Below, one piece after another: positions 30,745-38,337 of a stretch of 64,000 nucleotides of DNA. The notes below the pieces were generated by a model. It was not told the origin of the DNA and searched no databases. It saw only the letters and a list, made by a program, of their open reading frames with translations. Each line of letters starts with the position of its first letter. Positions within the stretch are counted from its first letter, which is position 1. A program made the translations under genes and the position numbers. Where the stretch lies: positions 22,696 through 86,695 of the forward strand of contig JAJDVW010000142.1 of assembly GCA_022825925.1 (NCBI GenBank), read 5' to 3'. This stretch comes from Pseudomonadales bacterium (GTDB taxonomy: Bacteria; Pseudomonadota; Gammaproteobacteria; Pseudomonadales; Azotimanducaceae).

Positions 30745-31776
30745 TCACGCGGCTTCCGGCAGAAAGCGCCGCATCTCTTCGGGTATGCGGTCCGGCAGAC
30801 GGGTCACGCGCAGCCAGGCGCAGGCACCCTCGTAGCGCGCCATGAAGTCGCGCATCATGGCTTCCCAGGTCGCCATGCCCGTCGTCGCTGCGCCCGCGAC
30901 GCCCCCGCCGAAGATGATCGCGAGGGCTTCCCGGAGGACGGGGTCGCGCAGCTCGCGCGCGAAGATGCGGTCGCCGATGAAGAGCAGCGTCGCCAGCACC
31001 TGCTCCTGGGCGTCCACGTGGGCGACCGAGTATTTCAGGTGATCGAACGCGTAGGCCATGTGCCGCGCCCGGTCCTGGATGACGCGGCCATAGATGAACC
31101 GCTCCGCGTCGTTGTGGGCGAAGCGCTCGAGGTAGCGCAGCATGGTCATCGCGAAGGTGCCGCGCAGCAGGAAGAGGTACGTGACCGCCTCGGTCCAGCC
31201 GCCGCGGCTCTCGAGGATCATGCGGTTGACCTCGCCGGGCGCTTCGAGGCCGAGTCCGCCCCCGTTGTAGAGGGCGCGCTTGCGGAACACCTCGTAGTGG
31301 CGGGCCGCGTCGAAGGTCGCGGTCGCGAGGAACTGCTTCACCTCGTGGTAGCCGTAGGCCATCTGGTGCTGCCAGGAGGAGATGGTCTCGATGTCGACGT
31401 TCGCGTACTGCGACAACTCGGTGCACACCTGGCACACCGCGCGCTCCACGTCTTCCGGCAGGGGCTCGATGGCGTCCCAGGGGACATCCGTCGCGGGCGC
31501 CCAGCGCCGCTGGATCGCTTCCTCGTAGAGGTCGGCGGCGGAATCCGCCCAGATCGCCGCCTTCTCGCGGATGGCATAGCCGACCGGGGGCATGCCGCGG
31601 CGGGCGATCGCGCCCCGCGGGTTGCGCGACTGGTCGTGCCACTCCGTTGGGATCTCGCCGTAGATGCCGACGTTCAGGCTGCCGAGCGTCAGGCCCTTCT
31701 TGCCGGGCTTCACGCGCACGCCCCACTGGCGGGACTGGTTCATCCATTCGAACTTCGGCTCCGAGGGCGGCGTCAT
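30745..31776 (-). CDS. Ferritin-like protein that lost its diiron ligands (pseudo-oxidase paralogue)
   Basis: This 343-residue protein aligns end to end with the next gene: both have A-x-x-L-Y-E-E-A, R-x-W-x-x-A-T-D-x-P-W, I-E-P-L-P and V-F-R-K-R-A-L. At every glutamate position expected to bind iron, however, it differs. Q123/A125 stand for E130/E132, A157 for E164, G206 for E214 and R236 for E244. The two His (H160, H239) remain. The fold is kept but a diiron centre cannot form normally. I read it as a structural or regulatory partner of the active paralogue, as PaaC is to PaaA. The ATG choice gives the best match to the paralogue. Confidence 0.8.
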   Translation of the reverse strand: MTPPSEPKFEWMNQSRQWGVRVKPGKKGLTLGSLNVGIYGEIPTEWHDQSRNPRGAIARRGMPPVGYAIREKAAIWADSAADLYEEAIQRRWAPATDVPWDAIEPLPEDVERAVCQVCTELSQYANVDIETISSWQHQMAYGYHEVKQFLATATFDAARHYEVFRKRALYNGGGLGLEAPGEVNRMILESRGGWTEAVTYLFLLRGTFAMTMLRYLERFAHNDAERFIYGRVIQDRARHMAYAFDHLKYSVAHVDAQEQVLATLLFIGDRIFARELRDPVLREALAIIFGGGVAGAATTGMATWEAMMRDFMARYEGACAWLRVTRLPDRIPEEMRRFLPEAA

Positions 31777-31856
31777 GAGGTTGCCGCCCGCGCCTTCGGT
31801 CGAGATGGTCTCGACGCGTTGCGGGGCCGACCTTGCCTGTGCGCGTTTCTTTGCTT

Positions 31857-31908
31857 GCGACGGGTTCCCCCTCGCGCTGCTCTTTCCGTGCGAGGGGGAA
31901 CCCGTCGC
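31857..31908. repeat. Perfect 19-bp inverted repeat (hairpin)
   Basis: GCGACGGGTTCCCCCTCGC at 31857-31875 and its exact reverse complement at 31890-31908 flank a 14-base loop. It lies in the 281-bp gap between the two ferritin-like genes. The transcript would form a very stable stem. No T-run follows, so it is not a standard terminator; mRNA processing or stabilisation of the upstream message is possible. Confidence 0.9.
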
Positions 31909-31975
31909 GCTCCCCGGCTGAGGGCTCTTGTCTTGCGAGGGGTTTCCCCTCGCGCTCCCCGGCTGAGGGCTCTTG
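31906..31975. repeat. 25-bp direct repeat enclosing a second palindrome
   Basis: The 25-base unit starting CGCGCTCCCCGGCTGAGGGC occurs at 31906-31930 and again at 31951-31975. Between the copies is GCGAGGGG-TTT-CCCCTCGC at 31935-31953, another perfect stem-loop. The second stem is related to the GCGAGGGG arm of the larger hairpin, so the block looks like duplicated hairpin units. Confidence 0.85.
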
Positions 31976-32057
31976 GCCACGTCGTAGTTACCCGTGTTGC
32001 AATGTGGGAAAAGGCCCGCCGCGGGGCGGGCGTGCGTTTTGGCGTTCTGCGCGTTGG

Positions 32058-33128
32058 CTAGGCGGCAATCTCGGCCAGGATCTCCGGCACCTGCGAGCGG
32101 CCGTTCTCGAACCGGTCGCCGAAGCCCGCGCTCTTGACCCGCTTGATGTACTCCCGAAGCTGGCGGCGGCGGATCGCGACGAGCTTGTTGCGCCCTTCGT
32201 CGAAGTGCTTCTTGCCGCCGCCGAGCAGGATGGCCATGGACTCGGACGTGGCCGGGAACTGTCCCGCCGGGTTCTGCGAACCGGCCAGGATGCCGCGCTC
32301 CGCCTCGTCGAGGTAGCAGTGGATCTCCTCGTGGCGTTCCGGCGCGGTTTCCGCCATGTAGCGCATGTGCATGACGCCGAACGCGACGTGGCGCGCCTCG
32401 TCCTGGGCGCAGAGGCGGTAGATCGCCTTCTCGGCGTCGTTGTAGGCCATGAGTTCGCCCATCCGGAAGATGGTCAGCACGGCGCCTTCGCCCGAGATGT
32501 GCAGCCGCGAGGACATTTCCGTGAAGTCCCGCGACAGGTCGATGCTGCCGACGACGCCGGACGTGCCGCCGGTCGCCTTCATCAGGCCGCCGCCGTTGGC
32601 CAGCGCACGCTTGCGGAAGACATCCATGTGGCGCGACTCGTCCATCACCTGGCAGAGCAGGACGTTGCGGGCCTCGAAGAAGTCCGGCGTCGTCTGCGCT
32701 ATCCAGCGCGCCGGCACGTCCCCGGCCACGAACTCGACCTCGGTCAGGAACGTGTCCATGGTGCACTGCGCCTGCTCGATGTCGTCCGGCAGCGGCTCGA
32801 TCGTGTGCCAGGGGATGTCCGTCGCGGAACTCCACTGCCGCTGGAGCGCTTCCTCGTAAAGGAACGATGCGTTGTCGAGCCAGATCTCGCTCTTCGTACG
32901 CACGGCGTAGTTCCCGATGCGGTACGAACCCGCCCGTTCGGCCGCGCCCCGCGGTCGACCCGTCTGGTTGTCGCTCTCGGCCGGCGCGTCGCCGTACTCG
33001 CCGATCTGGATGTCGGCCAGGGTCAGGCCGTACTTGCTCTGCTCGGCCTGCGTGTCCCACTGGCCGCGCTGGTCCATCCAGCCGAGGTCGAGGTCGGACC
33101 CGGTGTCGAGTTGCACCGCTTCGCTCAT
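32058..33128 (-). CDS. Diiron ferritin-like oxidase/oxygenase
   Basis: This 356-residue protein carries a complete four-helix diiron signature: E130 or E132 in T-E-V-E-F, E164-x-x-H167 in D-E-S-R-H, E214 in G-E-G-A-V-L and E244-x-x-H247 in D-E-A-R-H. This E, ExxH, E, ExxH spacing is that of ribonucleotide reductase-like and bacterial multicomponent oxygenase subunits. I cannot place it in a named enzyme class. Its paralogue follows on the same strand and a rubredoxin gene is divergent. Both facts fit an oxygen-activating enzyme receiving electrons from rubredoxin. ATG at 33128 is used; an extension to 33161 has no support. Confidence 0.85.
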   Translation of the reverse strand: MSEAVQLDTGSDLDLGWMDQRGQWDTQAEQSKYGLTLADIQIGEYGDAPAESDNQTGRPRGAAERAGSYRIGNYAVRTKSEIWLDNASFLYEEALQRQWSSATDIPWHTIEPLPDDIEQAQCTMDTFLTEVEFVAGDVPARWIAQTTPDFFEARNVLLCQVMDESRHMDVFRKRALANGGGLMKATGGTSGVVGSIDLSRDFTEMSSRLHISGEGAVLTIFRMGELMAYNDAEKAIYRLCAQDEARHVAFGVMHMRYMAETAPERHEEIHCYLDEAERGILAGSQNPAGQFPATSESMAILLGGGKKHFDEGRNKLVAIRRRQLREYIKRVKSAGFGDRFENGRSQVPEILAEIAA

Positions 33129-33201
33129 GTTTCGCTCTCCAAGGACAAAGGCGCCATCCAAGTTCCACGGGGCTCGCGCGAGGTCGAGACAGACCCGTCA
33201 A

Positions 33202-33220
33202 GGCGGGTACTATACCCGCC
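33202..33220. promoter_or_regulatory. Palindromic operator-like site
   Basis: GGCGGGTACTATACCCGCC is a perfect 8-bp inverted repeat with a CTA centre. It covers the -10 box of the predicted minus-strand promoter, the position expected for a repressor site. It lies between the diiron gene and the divergent HIT-rubredoxin genes, so one regulator could control both sides. Confidence 0.5.
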
Positions 33221-33236
33221 GGTTCAGGATTCTCAA
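33209..33236 (-). promoter_or_regulatory. Predicted sigma-70 promoter of the diiron cluster
   Basis: On the minus strand TTGAGA (33231-33236) and TATAGT (33209-33214) are separated by 16 bases. Transcription would start near 33202, about 75 bases before the diiron gene ATG. AT-containing boxes stand out in this GC-rich sequence. Confidence 0.5.
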
Positions 33237-33285
33237 CAGGCCGGCGCGCCGCCCCGCCGGCATCCTTCGGAGAGCGCGCCGAGCG

Positions 33286-33696
33286 ATGGGTTTCGAGATG
33301 CACCCCCGACTGACCACGGACTGCGCAACGCTGTGCGACCTGCCCCTCTCGACGGCCCTGCTTGCCCGCGACCCGCGCTTCCACTGGGTGATCCTGGTGC
33401 CCCGCATCGCCGGCCTGCGCGACCTGCACGACGTGCCTCCGGAGCACCGCGCCGCCCTCTTCGACGAGATCGAGACCGTCTCCGGAGCCCTGGGGCGCAT
33501 CGTCGACGCGGACAAGATCAACGTCGCGGCCCTCGGGAACCAGGTGTCCCAGTTGCACGTACACGTCATCGCGCGCCGCCGGGACGACCCGACGTGGCCG
33601 GACCCGGTCTGGAGCGCACCCGCGGCCGATGCGGCCCTGGCGGGGGCCGAGCTTGCCGCGAGGGCCCAACGAATCAAGGAGGAGATCTCCACATGA
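33286..33696 (+). CDS. HIT domain protein
   Basis: This 136-residue protein belongs to the histidine triad superfamily, nucleotide-binding hydrolases or transferases. It has W-V-I-L-V-P-R near the N-terminus, then N-V-A-A-L-G-N and [10 protein letters not shown], followed by D-P-T-W-P-D-P-V-W. The triad reads H-V-H-V-I, so the third His of the H-x-H-x-H motif is absent, as in a known bacterial subgroup. The stop overlaps the rubredoxin ATG (ATGA). The start may instead be the ATG at 33298. Confidence 0.85.
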   Translation: MGFEMHPRLTTDCATLCDLPLSTALLARDPRFHWVILVPRIAGLRDLHDVPPEHRAALFDEIETVSGALGRIVDADKINVAALGNQVSQLHVHVIARRRDDPTWPDPVWSAPAADAALAGAELAARAQRIKEEIST

Positions 33697-33860
33697 AGAA
33701 ATGGCAATGCATGACCTGCGGCTTCATCTACGACGAGGCGGCTGGCCATGCCGACGACGGCATCGCTCCCGGCACGGCCTGGGACGACGTGCCCGAGGAC
33801 TGGCTGTGCCCCGAGTGCGGCACGCCGAAGAGCGACTTCGAGATGGTCGAGATCGGCTGA
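33693..33860 (+). CDS. Rubredoxin
   Basis: This is a 55-residue one-iron electron carrier with the two Cys knuckles C-M-T-C-G and C-P-E-C-G. It also has Y-D-E-A-A-G, [16 protein letters not shown], the standard rubredoxin core. It is coupled to the HIT gene by a 4-nt overlap and has a strong AAGGAGGAG site. It is divergent from the diiron gene, and rubredoxins feed electrons to several diiron enzymes, such as alkane hydroxylases and rubrerythrins, so a partnership is plausible. Confidence 0.96.
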   Translation: MKKWQCMTCGFIYDEAAGHADDGIAPGTAWDDVPEDWLCPECGTPKSDFEMVEIG

Positions 33861-33877
33861 GGCGGGCGCGGGTGTCC

Positions 33878-34927
33878 ATGCGCGACGAGATCGAACGCAT
33901 CCTCGCGATGCAGGAACGCGGGGAGCTGACCCGCGGGGAGGCCGCGGCGCGCATCGAGGCCCTGGCCCGGGAAGCGTCCCCCGGCCGCGAGCGGACCCGT
34001 CCGTCGTTCGAAGACCTCGAACGCTCCGTCCGCAACATGGGGGGCAACCTCGGGCGCGAGTTCGGCAACGTGCTGGCGCGGGCGTCGAAGGGCATCGGCG
34101 AGGCGCTGCGACCCGAGTCCTGGGTGAACGACACGAACGCGGCGACGCTCTCGAAGGCCGAGCCGCCGGACGGGGAGGACTTCCGCTGCGAGGGCAACAC
34201 CCTCAACCTCGCCCGGGTCACCCGCATGCGGCTGTCCGAGTCCACCTTCGCCGACAACGAGTTGCATGCCGCCGGCATCGAACGACTCGGCTGCGGCCGG
34301 TCGGTGTTCGCGCGCAACGCGCTGCGCGCCTCGTCCTTCGATCGCTTCGAGCTCGAGGACGGCACGGTCACGGACAACCAGTGCAACGCCACGCGTCTCG
34401 CCGTCTGGCGCCTGTCCTCCGCCAGCCTCGAGCGATGCCGCCTGAACGCGACGCAGGCCACGGACGTCGCGCTCTCCGGCAGCGCGATCCGCGACGCCCG
34501 CTGGAATGCGGTGCAGTTGAACGGGCTGGCGCTGGACGAGACCAGCACGCTGGACCGCCTGGGACTCAACGGAGTCGCCGGACGGGACTGGACGTTGCAC
34601 GACACGACGCTGTCGGACGTGCGGGTCGGCGGGCTGCGCATCCTGGGGCTCACCTGCCGGCACGCGCGCCTCGCGCACTGCGCGCTGCGGCACGGCGAAT
34701 GGATCCGCGGCATCGACCCCAGGGAGCTCTTCGCCCTGCGCAACGTGCGGATGGAGCGCGCCGTCCTCGAACACTGCGAGTTCGTGGACTGCCGCCTCGA
34801 CGACACGACGTTCGAGAACGTGGAGGCGTCGGGCCTCGTGTTCCGTGAAGTCGACTTCAGCGGCATGACGCTGACATCGTCCGCGGAACTCGCGGAACTC
34901 GCCAGCACAGGCCGCGGATCCGACTGA
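33878..34927 (+). CDS. Pentapeptide-repeat-like beta-helix protein
   Basis: This 349-residue protein starts with a short helical module, D-E-I-E-R-I-L-A-M-Q-E-R-G-E-L-T-R-G-E-A, a SHOCT-like pattern often found at protein ends. About residues 100-345 form degenerate repeats of five to about 20 residues with a hydrophobic residue at regular spacing (A-x-L-x-x-C, L-x-x-x-x-F, A-R-L-A-H-C), consistent with a right-handed beta-helix. The final repeats read V-L-E-H-C-E-F-V-D-C. It follows rubredoxin by 17 nt and is co-oriented. Function unknown. Confidence 0.65.
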   Translation: MRDEIERILAMQERGELTRGEAAARIEALAREASPGRERTRPSFEDLERSVRNMGGNLGREFGNVLARASKGIGEALRPESWVNDTNAATLSKAEPPDGEDFRCEGNTLNLARVTRMRLSESTFADNELHAAGIERLGCGRSVFARNALRASSFDRFELEDGTVTDNQCNATRLAVWRLSSASLERCRLNATQATDVALSGSAIRDARWNAVQLNGLALDETSTLDRLGLNGVAGRDWTLHDTTLSDVRVGGLRILGLTCRHARLAHCALRHGEWIRGIDPRELFALRNVRMERAVLEHCEFVDCRLDDTTFENVEASGLVFREVDFSGMTLTSSAELAELASTGRGSD

Positions 34928-34943
34928 CGGGCCGGAATCCGGC

Positions 34944-35669
34944 TCAGGGAGGGGCAGCGGCTTCCCCTGCCGGCGCCAGCACCGCCGCCGGGACCGGCGC
35001 GTCCTCCCAGTCCTCGAACAGCGGCCCGGCCCCGGCCCGCACGAGTTCCAGCCCGCGCGCGATGCGCTCCTCGATCACGATCCGGAGCGGCACGCGCCGG
35101 TCGCCGCGCACGGCGAGCTCGATGCGGCCCTTCGAGCGTTCGCCGTCGTCATCGACGATGCCGTACTCGCAGCGCTCCACGCCGTCGTCCCCGACGGCGT
35201 GCGCCGTGCGCGTCATCGTGTAGTAGTGCCGGCCGTTGTTGAGCACCTGCTCCGCCACGCACCGCGCGTTCACCCACAGGGCGGACATCAGGTCCACGCC
35301 GGCGGGCGCCGGCCGCTCGGGGCGCAGCTTGCCGTCCTTCAGTTGCCGGAGTACGCCGTCCGCGACCCGGATCGTGCGGTCCTTGCGCCGGTCCTTCTCG
35401 TGCAGCACCAGCGTCTCCGGAACGACGCCGCCCTCCCCGATGTGGCCCGTGACGACGAAACGCGCGTTCCACGGCGCGAGGACGTCCCACATGCCGTGCG
35501 TGCGCATCACCCCCCGCACGCGATAGCGCTCGCCGTCGGACTCGACCCGCACGTAGGCGGAGCCCGCCGCGGTCCCGCCGATGACGCCGCGATATTCAAG
35601 GTCGAAGGCCTGCGCCGGCGGCACCGCCGCGAGCGCAAGCGGCAGGAGGAGATGGAGCCGTCGGGCCAT
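34944..35669 (-). CDS. DUF3108 domain protein, exported
   Basis: This 241-residue protein has a signal peptide (R-R-L-H-L-L-L-P-L-A-L-A-A-V-P-P-A-Q-A) followed by beta-rich sequence. The Y-R-G-V-I-G-G-T-A-A-G and G-M-W-D-V-L-A-P-W-N segments and the later L-R-P-E-R-P-A-P-A-G-V-D-L pattern fit DUF3108, an outer-membrane-associated or periplasmic protein family of unknown function. It begins after the GST gene end (10 nt) and the three minus-strand genes may form an operon. The C-terminal tail is Ala/Pro-rich. Confidence 0.7.
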   Translation of the reverse strand: MARRLHLLLPLALAAVPPAQAFDLEYRGVIGGTAAGSAYVRVESDGERYRVRGVMRTHGMWDVLAPWNARFVVTGHIGEGGVVPETLVLHEKDRRKDRTIRVADGVLRQLKDGKLRPERPAPAGVDLMSALWVNARCVAEQVLNNGRHYYTMTRTAHAVGDDGVERCEYGIVDDDGERSKGRIELAVRGDRRVPLRIVIEERIARGLELVRAGAGPLFEDWEDAPVPAAVLAPAGEAAAPP

Positions 35670-35679
35670 GGCGCCCGGG

Positions 35680-36306
35680 TCACTCCGGGATGGGGATGTC
35701 GTTCACCTTCATGGGCACGTCGTAGCCCCGCTGGACTGCGGGGCGCCGTGCGATCTCGATGTACCAGCGCTTGAGGTTCGGAAAGTCCGCCCAGTCGATG
35801 CCCTGCCACTCGTACCGGGAGATCCAGGGCCAGGTCGCCATGTCGGCGATCGAGTACTCGTCGGCGAGATACGCCCGGTCCGCGAGCCGGCGGTCGAGCA
35901 CCCCGTAAAGGCGCTTCGCCTCGGCGGCGTAGCGCTCCTCCGCGTAGGGGGCCTTGCCGACGTTGAAGCGCAGGAAGTGGTGCGCCTGTCCGAGCATCGG
36001 CCCGACGCCGCCCATCTGCAGCATGAGCCACTCCAGGGTGGTCCAGCGGTCGGAGCCCCCGAACCGCCCGGTCTTGTCGACCAGGTAGAGCAGGATGGCG
36101 CCCGACTCCATCATCGACCGGCCCGTCTCGCGATCGACGATGGCGGGGATCTTGTTGTTCGGACTGATCGCCAGGAACGACGGCTCGAACTGCTCGTCCT
36201 TGCCGATGTGGACCGGGTGGACCTCGTAGTCGAGCCCGAACTCCTCGAGCGCGATGGAGATCTTGCGTCCGTTCGGCGTCGGAAACGTATGGAGGTCGAT
36301 GGTCAT
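35680..36306 (-). CDS. Glutathione S-transferase (GstA/Nu-like)
   Basis: This 208-residue protein has the GST thioredoxin domain with T-P-N-G-R-K-I-S-I-A-L-E-E, then N-N-K-I-P-A-I-V and a M-E-S-G-A-I-L-L-Y-L segment. An all-helical C-terminal domain holds S-I-A-D-M-A-T-W-P-W, where the Asp is the conserved N-capping residue. The pattern resembles the YfcG/YghU-like Nu class, which acts as a disulfide-bond reductase with glutathione. The ATG overlaps the methyltransferase stop by four bases. Confidence 0.9.
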   Translation of the reverse strand: MTIDLHTFPTPNGRKISIALEEFGLDYEVHPVHIGKDEQFEPSFLAISPNNKIPAIVDRETGRSMMESGAILLYLVDKTGRFGGSDRWTTLEWLMLQMGGVGPMLGQAHHFLRFNVGKAPYAEERYAAEAKRLYGVLDRRLADRAYLADEYSIADMATWPWISRYEWQGIDWADFPNLKRWYIEIARRPAVQRGYDVPMKVNDIPIPE

Positions 36307-37103
36307 GACGGGTCTCCGGCGGGAGCGTTGTCCGCGGACGCCGGCGGCGGCAGCTCCGGCGGTTTCGTCAGCTTGTAGAGCACGCGGTCCGTCTGCCCGC
36401 GGATCGTCGGGTCGAAGACCATCGTCGTCCTGTCGTCCGCCGGGTTGCGCAGCAGGGCCGACGCCTCGACGATGAAGCCCGACGCCTCGAGGATCGGCGC
36501 CGCCGCGACGACGTCCAGGCGGTGCAGCTCGACGTTGTCCTTGTCGCGATCCCCGTAGTGGTCGACGATGCCGAGCACGCCGCCCGGCCTCAGGAGCGCC
36601 TTGACGACCTGCAGGAACGCCGCCGCCGCGTCGTCGCCCCCGGAGCCCTCCTCCAGGCCGTTGTGCACGTCGTGGAAGTTGAGCGCGGTGAACGCCGCAT
36701 CCAGCGAACCCCATTCGATGCCCAGTTCCGCCAGGTCGCGGTCGACCCGTTCGACGTTGCCCAGCCGGTCATCCGCCAGCCGTGCCGTCATGGCGTTGTC
36801 GTACATCCCGTCCGCAAACTGCAGGAACAGCGGGGGGTTCTGCGCGTAGACCTTGCCCGTGGGTCCCACGGCCAGCGAGAGCACCTCCGTGTAGTAGCCG
36901 CCGGATGCCATCAGGTCCATGACCGTCATCCCCGGGCCGATGCCGAGGTACGCGACGACCTCCGCCGGCTTGCGGCCCGCGTCGCGGGCCCGGTCCTCTT
37001 CCGCACGGTCTCCAGAGGCGAGTGCGGCGGCCAGGTCGGCGTTGACGTGCGCGCCCACGGCGAGCCCTGCGAGCGCCGCCGCCCATGCGATCTTCCGGCG
37101 CAT
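36303..37103 (-). CDS. Exported SAM-dependent methyltransferase
   Basis: This 266-residue protein has an N-terminal signal peptide (R-R-K-I-A-W-A-A-A-L-A-G-L-A-V-G-A, residues 2-18), then a class I methyltransferase domain. The domain shows I-G-P-G-M-T-V-M-D-L-M-A-S-G-G-Y-Y-T (SAM-binding motif I) and L-R-P-G-G-V-L-G-I-V-D-H-Y-G-D. Exported methyltransferases of this kind are found in many gammaproteobacteria but lack a known function, and SAM supply outside the cytoplasm is unclear. It is coupled to the GST gene. Confidence 0.8.
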   Translation of the reverse strand: MRRKIAWAAALAGLAVGAHVNADLAAALASGDRAEEDRARDAGRKPAEVVAYLGIGPGMTVMDLMASGGYYTEVLSLAVGPTGKVYAQNPPLFLQFADGMYDNAMTARLADDRLGNVERVDRDLAELGIEWGSLDAAFTALNFHDVHNGLEEGSGGDDAAAAFLQVVKALLRPGGVLGIVDHYGDRDKDNVELHRLDVVAAAPILEASGFIVEASALLRNPADDRTTMVFDPTIRGQTDRVLYKLTKPPELPPPASADNAPAGDPS

Positions 37104-37243
37104 CCAGCGTCTCCTTCGGCCGGCAGAAGAGCCGCAACCGTTGCACAATGCGAGGCGAAGTCAAGGCTTTTTCTCCGGGAGAGGATGTGCGTGGACCTGC
37201 GAAAGACAGTGGTCGTCAGGGAGACCCTTCGCTCCCCGTACAT

Positions 37244-37272
37244 TTGAACAAGCCGACCGCGGTCGCTACGCT
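37244..37272 (+). promoter_or_regulatory. Predicted sigma-70 promoter for dapD
   Basis: TTGAAC (37244-37249) and TACGCT (37267-37272) are spaced by 17 bases, and transcription would start about 26 bases before the dapD ATG. A CGGAGGATTCC ribosome-binding region follows. The boxes are moderate matches. Confidence 0.4.
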
Positions 37273-37304
37273 CCCCCGCTTTCGTTCCATCGTCGGAGGA
37301 TTCC

Positions 37305-38321
37305 ATGAGCGGCCTGTTCGCGTTCGGCATGGGCATCGCGAGCCACAACGCGGCCGGGGACGTGCTGGACACCTGGTTCCCCGCTCCGTTGCGCGGCGCG
37401 AACCGGGCGACGGCGGCCGCCGCCCGGGCCGTGGGCAGCGATGCCGCGGCGACGCCGGAAGCCGCGGAGCGCGTGGCCGCGGCGCTGGGCGAGGACGGCC
37501 AGGCGGATGCCGCCGACGCATACCGGATGCTGGCCGGACTCGGGAAGCCGCTCGTCGCCGTCGCGCTTGAAACGGACGAACCGGTCGTCTCGACCCCCGA
37601 GGCCTACCTGAAGCTCCACCTGCTGTCGCATCGGCTGGCGTTGCCGAACACGCTCAATCTCGACCGCATCTTCGAGCACCTGCCGACGGTCGCGTGGACC
37701 AGCGACGGGCCGGTCGATCCGCGGGACCTCTCCGCGCGGGTCGCGGCGGCGCGCAGCCGCGGCCAGACCCTGACCGTGCACGCCGTCGACAAGTTTCCCC
37801 GGATGACCGACTACGTCGCCCCGCCCGGCGTGCGCATCGCCGACGCGAGCCGCGTCCGGCTCGGCGCCTACCTCGGCGAGGGAACGACCGTCATGCACGA
37901 GGGCTTCCTCAACTTCAACGCCGCGGCCATCGGGCCGAACATGGTGGAGGGGCGCGTTTCCCAGGGGGTCACCCTCGGCGCCCACACCGACCTCGGCGGC
38001 AGTGCGAGCACGATGGGCACGCTCTCCGGCGGCGGCCAGATCGTGATCACGATCGGCGAGCACTGCCTGGTCGGCGCCAACGCCGGCTGCGGGATCCCCC
38101 TCGGCGACCGGTGCACCATCGAAGCCGGGCTCTACATCACCGCGGGCACGATCGTGGACGTCATCGACGAGTCCGGGACGGCCGTGCGCGCGGTCAAGGC
38201 GCGCGAACTGGCCGGGCAGAACGACATGCTCTTCATCCGCCACAGCCAGACCGGCGCCGTCCAGTGCCGGACCAACCGCGCGGCCATCGAGCTGAACGCC
38301 AAGCTGCATGCGCACAACTGA
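37305..38321 (+). CDS. dapD: Tetrahydrodipicolinate N-succinyltransferase
   Basis: DapD makes N-succinyl-2-amino-6-ketopimelate from tetrahydrodipicolinate in lysine and meso-diaminopimelate synthesis. The 338-residue product has the left-handed beta-helix with L-G-A-Y-L-G-E-G-T-T-V-M, F-N-A-A-A-I-G-P-N-M-V-E-G, then G-S-A-S-T-M-G-T-L-S-G-G. It continues with G-E-H-C-L-V-G-A-N-A-G-C-G-I-P-L-G-D. It belongs to the long form seen in pseudomonads and actinobacteria rather than the 274-residue E. coli type. dapE follows directly. Confidence 0.92.
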   Translation: MSGLFAFGMGIASHNAAGDVLDTWFPAPLRGANRATAAAARAVGSDAAATPEAAERVAAALGEDGQADAADAYRMLAGLGKPLVAVALETDEPVVSTPEAYLKLHLLSHRLALPNTLNLDRIFEHLPTVAWTSDGPVDPRDLSARVAAARSRGQTLTVHAVDKFPRMTDYVAPPGVRIADASRVRLGAYLGEGTTVMHEGFLNFNAAAIGPNMVEGRVSQGVTLGAHTDLGGSASTMGTLSGGGQIVITIGEHCLVGANAGCGIPLGDRCTIEAGLYITAGTIVDVIDESGTAVRAVKARELAGQNDMLFIRHSQTGAVQCRTNRAAIELNAKLHAHN

Positions 38322-38337
38322 CCCGCGGGCCGCCTGA

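Noticed and set aside
31857..31908. Hairpin considered as a rho-independent terminator
   Set aside because: No T-run follows the stem on either strand.
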